Below are positions 54,701 through 61,662 of a stretch of DNA of 64,000 bases, in pieces (position 1 is the first letter of the stretch; the number at the start of each line of letters is the position of its first letter). A program made the translations under genes and the position numbers. The stretch is taken from assembly GCF_014699035.1 (NCBI RefSeq), contig NZ_JACXAA010000001.1:124001-188000 (forward strand), in the 5' to 3' direction. Source of the DNA: Spirosoma validum. Lineage in GTDB: Bacteria > Bacteroidota > Bacteroidia > Cytophagales > Spirosomataceae. The notes under the pieces were generated by a model, which ran no database searches, was not told the DNA's origin, and was given only the letters and a program-made list of their open reading frames with translations.

Positions 54701-57700
54701 ACCAACTCCAACACGGTCGTCATCCAGAGCCTGCCCTCCAATGGCACCCTGGCTTACAACGGCACGCCTGTCACGGTAGGGCAGGTGATTCCCAACTATA
54801 ACCCGACCCTGCTGACAGTCGATCCAGCCGACGGTCCGGTAAGCGTGACCTTCACCTACTCCGAGCGCGATGCCGCTGGCCTGAACAGCCCAGCGGCTCT
54901 GGTCACGATTCCGTTCGCCAACGCCCTGGTGAGCATCTCGGGTACAGTCTTCAATGACGCCAATGGTCTAGTCGATGGCATCGTCAACGGCACCGCCGTG
55001 AGCAGTCTGGCAGGCAACACCTTCTCAGCGAACCTGGTGGGTCCAGCCGGTACGGTGCTGGCAACCACTACCCTAACGGGCGGGGCTTACACCTTCACTG
55101 GCGTATCCCCCAGCACCTCTTACTCGGTAGTATTGAGCAACACCCCTGGTACGGTCGGCTCAGCGCCCCCCAGCACAACGCTGACGGGGAGTGTGGTCAA
55201 TACGGGTGAGAACGTAGGCGTCACAGCGGGCAGCGATGGTACACCCAACGGCGTACTGCCGGTGACTGTGGTAACCACCAGCGTGACCAACGCTAACTTC
55301 GGACTGGACCGTCGCCCAACGGCTGACCCCAAAACCGCTACAACTCAGGCGAACCCTGGTGGCACTAACACCGTGGTGGTACCGACGCTGACGGGCTCCG
55401 ACCCGGAAGATGGCACCTACACCGGCACCACCAACTCCAACACGGTCGTCATCCAGAGCCTGCCTTCCAACGGCACACTGGCTTACAATGGCACGCCTGT
55501 CACGGCAGGTCAGGTGATTCCCAACTATAACCCAACCCTGCTGACGGTCGATCCGGCCGATGGTCCGGTAAGCGTGACCTTCACCTACTCTGAGCGTGAT
55601 GCGGCTGGCCTGAACAGTCCGGCAGCCCTGGTGACCATCCCCTTCGGCAACGCCCTGGTGAGCATCTCGGGTACAGTCTTCAATGATGCCAATGGTCTAG
55701 TCGATGGCATCGTCAACGGCACCGCCGTGAGCAGCCTGGCAGGCAACACCTTCTCAGCGAACCTGGTGGGTCCAGCCGGTACAGTGCTGGCAACCACTAC
55801 CCTAACGGGCGGGGCTTACAGCTTTACGAGTGTGACGGCCAATACGTCCTATTCCGTCGTGTTGAGCAACACCCCCGGTACGGTTGGTTCAGCGCCCCCC
55901 AGCACAACCTTAACCGGTAGTGTGGTCAATACGGGTGAGAACGTAGGTGCAACGGCGGGCAGCGATGGTACACCCAACGGCGTACTGCCGGTGACGGTGG
56001 CTACCACCAGCGTGACCAACGCCAACTTCGGGCTGGATCGTCGCCCAACAGCTGATCCTAAAACCGCTACGGTACAAGTCAATCCCGGTGGCACTAACAC
56101 GGTCGTGGTACCGACGCTGACGGGCTCCGACCCGGAAGATGGCACCTACACCGGCACCACCAACTCCAACACGGTCGTCATTCAGAGCCTGCCTTCCAAC
56201 GGCACCCTGGCTTACAATGGCACGCCTGTTACGGCAGGTCAGGTGATTCCCAACTACAACCCAACCCTGCTGACGGTGGATCCAGCCGATGGTCCAGTGA
56301 GTGTGACCCTCACCTATTCTGAGCGTGATGCGGCTGGCCTGAACAGCCCGGCGGCTCTGGTAACGATTCCGTTCGCCAACGCTCTGGTGAGTCTTTCGGG
56401 TAATGTCTTTAATGATGCCAACGGCTCCGTATTTAAGGACGCTAACGAATCCGCTATCAATGGTCCTACCCTTCCCGTTTATGTCAGTCTGGTGCAGGCT
56501 GGCTCTGTGGTAGCTACTGTACCTGTTAGCTCCACCGGTGGGTATAGCTTCACGGCTGTCTCACCAAATACGTCCTACTCGGTAGTGCTGACGACTAACC
56601 CAGCCGGAAGCGCCACACCGAGTTTGCCGACAAGCTGGACCAATACGGGTGAAGAACTGGGTGGCTTCGGCTTGAGTGATGGTTCGCCCAATGGCATCCT
56701 GGCTGTGGCGGTAGCAACGACCAGCGTAACGAATGCTAACTTTGGTATCGAGCAGTTGCCCACGGCGGGTAGCGGTATCAACACCGTCTTCAATCCAGGT
56801 GGCACTACGCCCGTCACTGTACCGACCAATACGTTCAGTAATACAAGCGCTAGCACGGACGTAACGCCAGGTTTCGTGGTCGCCCTGCGCGTGGTCGCTT
56901 TCCCAAGCAACACCACCAGCCTGACCATCGGTGGCTCGGTTTATACAGCTTCCTCGCCCGAGTTCAGCGGACCTAATCCGTTTGGGGTAGAGGTCGATAC
57001 CGATGGCAGCGGCAACCCATTGCAAACGTTCCAGGTGGACCCCACCAACGATAGTCAGCCGGTAAGCATTCCTTTCAGAGTGCTGGATAATGCCCTGAAA
57101 TTCTCGGCTAACATTGGAACGGCGGTACTCAATTTCACTGGCCCGGTTACGATATCTGGTATGGTCTACAATGATGCCAATGGATTAGTGGATAACACGG
57201 TAAACGGCATAGCTGTTAGCGTTCTGGCCAGCAATGCTTTCTCCGCCAACCTGATAGGCCCGGCGGGAACGGTTGTCGCCACAACCATGCTATCTGGCGG
57301 AGCCTATTCCTTCACGGGTGTAACAACGAATACATCTTATTCAGTGGTATTAAGTAATACCCCGGGTACGATCGGTTCTGCTCCTCCTAGTACAGCCTTA
57401 CTCAATGGAGTTGTGAACACAGGCGAAAACATAGGAGCGGGAGCAGGTAGTGATGGCACGCCCAATGGCGTCATAGCGGTAGCGGTGGGCACAACCAGTG
57501 TCACGAATGTCAACTTCGGGGTAGAACGATTACCAACCGCTGAAGCGAAAACGGCAACAAGCCAACTCAATCCAGGAGGAGCCAATACGGTTACTGTCCC
57601 CACGTTAACAGGCATTGATCCGGAAGATGGTACTTATACGGGTGTAAGTCTAAGCAACACGGTCGTGATTCAAAGCTTGCCAACAAATGGAACACTCTAT

Positions 57701-58297
57701 TATAATGGTTTGCCAATCACAACAGCCGGACAGGTGATTCCCAACTACAACCCAGCGTTATTAACGCTGGATCCTGTCGATGGTCCAGTGAGTGTGACGT
57801 TCACTTATTCCGAACGTGATGCGGCTGGTCTGAACAGCCCACCGGCCCTGGTCACTATCCCGTTCGTGATCGCACCCGATCTAACGCCGATTATTTACGC
57901 CCGACCATCAACCGTGTATGGAACGACGAATTTAACCGTGGTGGTCGATGTAGTCGAACTACTTAATGTGCCGACCAGCGGTCTTATAACTGTTAAGGTT
58001 ACCAGGGACGCCAAGGTTAGTCTTGTCTTCCCACCCAGCGCTACGCTGATCAATGGGCGGTCTGTGCAAAATAGTATCTGGACTTACGATGGATCAGATC
58101 CCAATTATTACGTGCTGACGACTACCGAGGTAGTGCCGGCAGGTGATCGACTATCGTTTGGCTTTACAGGGGTGTTAACACCCGGTGCTACCACTGGTAC
58201 ACTAACAATTAGTCCAGTTATTATCGGGGGTAGTGGTAGTGAAATTCGGGTCAACAACAATGTGGATGCCGACAAGATCGACTACTTCCAGCAATAA
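51776..58297 (+). CDS. Giant repeat-containing surface protein (2173 aa)
   Basis: A signal peptide ends near ALAQ (about residue 41 from ATG 51776; the frame opens earlier at 51674, but this ATG directly precedes the signal sequence). Residues 45-565 are two beta-propeller-like halves of the DUF6923 kind (NRNLQGLGYNPLDNFLYASI). Six modules follow (53477-57880). Each joins an SdrD-B-like half (ISGTVFNDANGLVDG) to a cadherin-like half (GSDPEDGTYTG, VTFTYSERDAAG). The final 140 residues are the domain shared with the 42778 protein, ending DADKIDYFQQ. There is no T9SS signature. It is most likely a surface adhesin; repeat number may vary by recombination. Confidence 0.85.
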   Translation: MKQTFIYSPRNRRALFRLIHWTMFSALLATFIPLLGNTALAQTPFTCQNGVSYRIQGNPSALYQISLRTGVATLLTSAATLGNRNLQGLGYNPLDNFLYASISGTNTILRIGSDGASTVITVPTLAPAAYAAGDVGPDGVFYLYVPSTTTMAKINLSTLAVTTITLSAGANLQDISISSDGASIYGISTGNGNLVRYATTGGAQTLTDVGFGTGLTFSTYFGSNAVGTNPGNTRGNLYAIDNATSTTYEVVGPEIPLAESGTQISPVLATAITNTDGARCINSLATNQGNFVCTAGQAFIVTGTQGYPDNSCTDAGNSVLAEYNLQTGALVATSTQLINNFNTRTTINNLGYNVTDGRLWGYRNGTNQLVRIGTGRTVDYFAINGLSNDCIYGDQNTNNSVFVAGDVNTSGVMYLFNGFNGDRFIRVDLNPASATYLQKLSDVVVTGATLIGDNGVKDLAFNPIDNQLYGIRAVDNHLLRVNPTTGVATDLGLATGIGTLGSGDFLVAFFDNLGALYTQRSGGDDVYKIPNVSTGARTGSVFIANGAAIGGNGDGARCPFSTIESYTISGTVFNDANGLLGTPANTVDGTAVSTLGSNTLYANLVNTSGNVVTSTTLASGTFSFTGVSGNSSFSVILTNAPVTLGTPPLSTTLAGVANTGEFVGTGAGSDGTPDGVISVSVAAANVTNVKLGVDRLPVADPKTATAQLNPGGTTRVTVPTLTGSDPEDGTYTGVSVSNTVIIQSLPTNGTLYYNNAVATVGQVIPNYNPALLQVDPSDGPISVTFTYSERDAAGKDSPAALVTVPFTGVTISGTVFNDANGLVDGIVNGTAVSSLAGNTFSANLVGPAGTVLATTTLTGGAYSFTDVTANTSYSVVLSNTPGTVGSAPPSTTLTGSAVNTGEHVGATAGSDGTPNGVLPVTVVTSNVTDANFGVDRLPTADPKTATTQPNPGGTNTVVVPTLTGSDPEDGTYTGTTNSNTVVIQSLPSNGTLAYNGTPVTVGQVIPNYNPTLLTVDPADGPVSVTFTYSERDAAGLNSPAALVTIPFANALVSISGTVFNDANGLVDGIVNGTAVSSLAGNTFSANLVGPAGTVLATTTLTGGAYTFTGVSPSTSYSVVLSNTPGTVGSAPPSTTLTGSVVNTGENVGVTAGSDGTPNGVLPVTVVTTSVTNANFGLDRRPTADPKTATTQANPGGTNTVVVPTLTGSDPEDGTYTGTTNSNTVVIQSLPSNGTLAYNGTPVTAGQVIPNYNPTLLTVDPADGPVSVTFTYSERDAAGLNSPAALVTIPFGNALVSISGTVFNDANGLVDGIVNGTAVSSLAGNTFSANLVGPAGTVLATTTLTGGAYSFTSVTANTSYSVVLSNTPGTVGSAPPSTTLTGSVVNTGENVGATAGSDGTPNGVLPVTVATTSVTNANFGLDRRPTADPKTATVQVNPGGTNTVVVPTLTGSDPEDGTYTGTTNSNTVVIQSLPSNGTLAYNGTPVTAGQVIPNYNPTLLTVDPADGPVSVTLTYSERDAAGLNSPAALVTIPFANALVSLSGNVFNDANGSVFKDANESAINGPTLPVYVSLVQAGSVVATVPVSSTGGYSFTAVSPNTSYSVVLTTNPAGSATPSLPTSWTNTGEELGGFGLSDGSPNGILAVAVATTSVTNANFGIEQLPTAGSGINTVFNPGGTTPVTVPTNTFSNTSASTDVTPGFVVALRVVAFPSNTTSLTIGGSVYTASSPEFSGPNPFGVEVDTDGSGNPLQTFQVDPTNDSQPVSIPFRVLDNALKFSANIGTAVLNFTGPVTISGMVYNDANGLVDNTVNGIAVSVLASNAFSANLIGPAGTVVATTMLSGGAYSFTGVTTNTSYSVVLSNTPGTIGSAPPSTALLNGVVNTGENIGAGAGSDGTPNGVIAVAVGTTSVTNVNFGVERLPTAEAKTATSQLNPGGANTVTVPTLTGIDPEDGTYTGVSLSNTVVIQSLPTNGTLYYNGLPITTAGQVIPNYNPALLTLDPVDGPVSVTFTYSERDAAGLNSPPALVTIPFVIAPDLTPIIYARPSTVYGTTNLTVVVDVVELLNVPTSGLITVKVTRDAKVSLVFPPSATLINGRSVQNSIWTYDGSDPNYYVLTTTEVVPAGDRLSFGFTGVLTPGATTGTLTISPVIIGGSGSEIRVNNNVDADKIDYFQQ
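53477..57880 (+). repeat. Six tandem modules of 729-759 bp in the giant gene
   Basis: Unit starts are 53477, 54206, 54935, 55664, 56393 and 57152. Units 1-4 are each exactly 729 bp (243 codons) and unit 5 is 759 bp. Units 2, 3 and 4 are almost identical at DNA level by eye; 1, 5 and 6 have diverged. Unit 5 carries a different SdrD-B half (VFKDANESAINGPTLPV). Confidence 0.9.
57875..58294 (+). other. Shared 140-residue C-terminal domain (copy 2)
   Basis: Final 140 codons of the giant gene, the same length as and alignable without gaps to 46081-46500. Marks: VVVDVVELLNVPTSGLITVK, DPNYYVLTTTEVVPAGDRLS, DADKIDYFQQ. Confidence 0.9.
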
Positions 58298-58303
58298 TAT
58301 AGA

Positions 58304-58344
58304 CCTCACCCGGTACCGCTTTCAGGAGTTGGCACCGGGTGAGG
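58304..58344 (+). terminator. Terminator after the giant gene
   Basis: CCTCACCCGGT (58304-58314) pairs exactly with 58334-58344. A T-rich stretch follows some 8 bp later (58353-58358). Confidence 0.7.
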
Positions 58345-58439
58345 CAAACTATTCTTTTTGTACACAAGGCTATTTCTGACCTGAAAAGTATCTGTGCTTA
58401 CCATACCGGTTGTGGCAAAAAGCGGAGCTGATCCGGCCG

Positions 58440-58724
58440 TCACGAACCGCCCAGGCACAGACTGATCGTACGGTGCCGGTGAACTGGAAGACGGCTTAAG
58501 AACAAAATAACGATGGTTATTTAGTCGAACGTAGTAAAGATCTAAAGCACGTTGAAGTCGTCGGATCAGCAAAAGAAGGAGCAGGTGGCAACACCAATCT
58601 GAACACGTACTGGTTAGTGGATTTCAGTCCATATCACACGTCGACCAGCGGTGTCTATGCTCAAACCGTTGAAGAACGGGGTATAAAGCGTAAACACCAT
58701 TTATTTTTCAGTAGCTGCTACTAA
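58440..58724 (+). pseudogene. Relic of a T9SS-protein C-terminal region
   Basis: The plus strand still reads VNWKTA-stop-EQNNDGYLVERSKDL followed by KHVEVVGSAKEGAGG and NTNLNTYWLVDFSPY. This resembles the segment that often precedes T9SS tails in Cytophagales proteins (typically SEQNNDGYLVERSKD). A TAA at about 58491 interrupts it and no sorting domain follows; the frame ends at 58722-58724. The boundaries are approximate. It shows that another secreted-protein gene once lay here. Confidence 0.6.
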
Positions 58725-58774
58725 TAGAATGCCGAGCATATACCATTTCCTAAGCCCCTTTACCCTTCAATTCT

Positions 58775-61465
58775 ATGAAAAAACTCTACTCATTGGTTTG
58801 GCTGGTCAGTTTATTGATTGGGTCAACCGTTTGCATGGCGCAACGGATCAAATACCACCGTGTGCATGTTCAGATTGATCCGCTGCAACTGGAAAAGCTG
58901 CTGAATAACGGATTAGATGTCGACCATTTTGCGTATGAAAACAAGAAAGACTTTACGGGTGAAGTTTCTGACGCAGATGTAGCTCTTTTCAAACGCAACG
59001 GTATCAAGGTTGATTTTCTGGTTACAGACCTGGAAAAAAATTACCAGCAGCTCAACCAGCAACTTGATCGGGAATATGCTCAAAAAGCAGCCAAGGGCCG
59101 AGTGGCGGCTGTTACTACGCCGGCTAATTTTAGCTTAGGCTCATCGTCCTACGGTGGATATTATACGTTCGCAGACATCCCGGTAATTCTGGATAAGATG
59201 CGGGCCCTTTACCCTAATCTGATTTCAGTCCGGACCAGCATCGGGTCATCCCTTGAGGGCCGACCGATGTATATGGTCCGCATCAGTGACAATCCGGATG
59301 TGGATGAGAATGAGCCCGAATTGTTACTCAATGCGCTGCATCACGCTCGAGAACCTATCGGATTGACTCAACTGATTTTCTTTATGTGGCACGTACTGGA
59401 GAACTACAACACCGATAAGGAAATCAGAACCTTGTTAAATAGCTCGGAGATGTATATTGTTCCCTGCGTTAATCCAGATGGCTACGTATATAACCAGACT
59501 ACGACTCCTAGCTCGGGGGGCATGTGGCGTAAAAACCGTCGAGTCAATTCCGGTGGTAGTTATGGAGTCGATCTAAACCGAAACTATGGCTACAAATGGG
59601 GCTACGACAACAGCGGTTCATCACCTACGGCTAGCTCCGACACCTACCGGGGAACAGCTGCTTTCTCTGAACCCGAAATTGCCACCATGCGGAACTTCAT
59701 GATCCAGCATCAGTTCGTAACGGCGCTTAACTTTCACGCGTATCAGAATGCTGTTCTTTATCCCAACGACTACGAGTCACCTAACACTAATCCTGAACTT
59801 CCTTTTTTTCAGAGCGTTGCTACGTATCTGACCGCTGAGAATGGCTTTACAATCGGTAACTCCCAGCAAACCCTGAACTACAAAATCAACGGAGGATCGA
59901 ATGACTGGCAGTGGGGAGAGGTTGTAGCCAAAAACAAAATTTATGGTTTTTTACCTGAAATCGGCTCGACTTCCGATGGGTTCTGGCCAGCCTCATCACG
60001 GATTCTGCCGCTGTGTAATTCCATGATCGAGCTGGACCGTAAGATGCTACGTATCTCGACAAACTATGGTCGTGCCACACCCACCGGTTCAACCGTAGTG
60101 CGGCCAACCAGTACTGTAGTACGGTATCGGTTCCAGAATTTTGGCATTAAACCGGCCAGTCTAACGCTGACAGCCGTTCCATTGAGCAGCTACGTGACCA
60201 GTGTCGGCCCACCAAAAACTTATACTGGACTATCGCTCCTGCAAACGGTGCCTGATTCAATCAGCTTTACGGTCGACAGCAATACCCCGTCGGGTACACC
60301 CTTAGCCTTTGAACTGGCTGTTAACAACGGCATGTCGATCATCAAAGACACGGTTACTTTAAACTATACAACCGAATGCCCTGCGCCAACCGGACTAAGT
60401 TTTTCCAATGCGCAGTCCAACCGCGTGACCCTCAACTGGAACGCTGTATCAGGTAGTTCTTCCTATGCCGTGTCGTTTAAGCCGCAAAGCTCAAGTACCT
60501 GGCCTAACGACACGTTTGTCAGTGGAACATCGTATACCACTCCGGCCACACTAAACAGCGCTACTGTCTACGATTGGCGGGTGAAGCCCTCCTGCGGCAC
60601 TACGTATGCCACCTCCTCCTTTACGACCATAGCCCAGAATTGTTTCAAGGAAGTATCGGGCAGGGTTACATTTGAAGCTGAAAGTTATCAGACCAGTACG
60701 GCTGGAACCGGAGCTGCCGCTAATCGGAGTTGGTCCGTTTTTACGGATAGCAATGCCTCCGCGGGTAAAGCCATGACCATTACCGGTACGGACGTGAATG
60801 TTCAGAATAGTCTGGTAGGGCCCCGGCTGGATTATGCACTCAATTTTACGACCACGGGTACATATTACGTTTGGGTGCGGATGGCGGCTGGTGCGGATGG
60901 CATTTACGACGATTCGTTCCACATCGGTCTGGATGGCGGTACACCCGTTACGCTCAATCCGAACAGTACTAATTACAACAACGGCAGCCAAAGCTGGAGT
61001 TGGGTCAAAGCTGCCGGTTCAACCGCTTTTACAGTGGTTATTAACACACCCGGAGCACATACACTCAACTTATGGATGCGGGAAGACGGCGTTCGGGTAG
61101 ATAAGATCGTCATGACCAACAGTGCATCCTATACACCTACGGGCACCGGTCCGACGGTAAGTGTTGCCTGCGGCAGTACGGTAGCGGGCGGTGGCCGACT
61201 AGGGGATTCTGACGTTCAGGATGCGCTTCAGGCGACGGCTTATCCCAACCCGTTCGATCACAGCTTTGTCGTTAAAGTAAACCCAGCTGATACGCAAACT
61301 AATTTACGGCTGATTGGCAACAATGGCCAAATGCATCAGCAGGCGGTTATGCCTGTTAACGAAACGGAGCGTACGCTTCAAACGGGAACCCTACCAGCCG
61401 GTGCTTATTACATCGAGATCATTCGCGGAAACGAGCGTAAGGTCATTCCTCTACGGAAGCAGTAA
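58775..61465 (+). CDS. M14 zinc carboxypeptidase with T9SS tail
   Basis: 896-residue secreted metallopeptidase. Signal peptide residues 1-22, propeptide-like region, then the M14 domain. Zinc ligands are His190 and Glu193 in HHAREP and His321 in LNFHAYQN; substrate and catalytic residues sit in NPDGYVYN, GVDLNRNYGYKWG and FLPEIGSTSDGFW (Glu395). A C-terminal Fn3 domain (CPAPTGLSFSNAQSNRVTLN) and a CBM-like beta-sandwich (VTFEAESYQTSTAG) follow. The type A sorting domain begins at TAYPNPFDHSFVVKV and ends VIPLRKQ. It is predicted to be exported by the type IX system and to trim peptides at the surface. Confidence 0.94.
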   Translation: MKKLYSLVWLVSLLIGSTVCMAQRIKYHRVHVQIDPLQLEKLLNNGLDVDHFAYENKKDFTGEVSDADVALFKRNGIKVDFLVTDLEKNYQQLNQQLDREYAQKAAKGRVAAVTTPANFSLGSSSYGGYYTFADIPVILDKMRALYPNLISVRTSIGSSLEGRPMYMVRISDNPDVDENEPELLLNALHHAREPIGLTQLIFFMWHVLENYNTDKEIRTLLNSSEMYIVPCVNPDGYVYNQTTTPSSGGMWRKNRRVNSGGSYGVDLNRNYGYKWGYDNSGSSPTASSDTYRGTAAFSEPEIATMRNFMIQHQFVTALNFHAYQNAVLYPNDYESPNTNPELPFFQSVATYLTAENGFTIGNSQQTLNYKINGGSNDWQWGEVVAKNKIYGFLPEIGSTSDGFWPASSRILPLCNSMIELDRKMLRISTNYGRATPTGSTVVRPTSTVVRYRFQNFGIKPASLTLTAVPLSSYVTSVGPPKTYTGLSLLQTVPDSISFTVDSNTPSGTPLAFELAVNNGMSIIKDTVTLNYTTECPAPTGLSFSNAQSNRVTLNWNAVSGSSSYAVSFKPQSSSTWPNDTFVSGTSYTTPATLNSATVYDWRVKPSCGTTYATSSFTTIAQNCFKEVSGRVTFEAESYQTSTAGTGAAANRSWSVFTDSNASAGKAMTITGTDVNVQNSLVGPRLDYALNFTTTGTYYVWVRMAAGADGIYDDSFHIGLDGGTPVTLNPNSTNYNNGSQSWSWVKAAGSTAFTVVINTPGAHTLNLWMREDGVRVDKIVMTNSASYTPTGTGPTVSVACGSTVAGGGRLGDSDVQDALQATAYPNPFDHSFVVKVNPADTQTNLRLIGNNGQMHQQAVMPVNETERTLQTGTLPAGAYYIEIIRGNERKVIPLRKQ

Positions 61466-61516
61466 ATAGACATACAGATTAGTAAAGCAGTCAACCTGAT
61501 TGTCACCATAAAAGCA

Positions 61517-61556
61517 AAGAGTCTGGCTCGTCGCAGTATCGATGGTCCAGACTCTT
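61517..61556 (+). terminator. Hairpin after the carboxypeptidase gene
   Basis: 10 bp perfect arms (61517-61526 and 61547-61556) around a 20-base loop. No T-run follows, so the call is moderate. Confidence 0.45.
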
Positions 61557-61662
61557 CACCGTAGTTCATCCGGCCTGCCAGCTCTAACATTAGCCAATGA
61601 GTGGTTTCAGCGTTAGTCTGTACGAATGATGGTAAGCTGTCCGATTAAAAAAGAAAAATTTA

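Noticed and set aside
53353..57615. Regularly spaced minus-strand frames of 68-175 codons
   Set aside because: They are antisense to the repeated modules of the giant gene and recur at its period; their spacing reflects the repeats, not genes.
53477..57880. CRISPR-like regular repetition
   Set aside because: The period is 729 bp, the repeats are in frame and code for protein modules; there are no short repeats with unique spacers.
58306..58572. 88-codon minus-strand frame after the giant gene
   Set aside because: It starts inside the terminator hairpin region and runs antisense to the T9SS relic, whose plus-strand reading is clearly recognisable.
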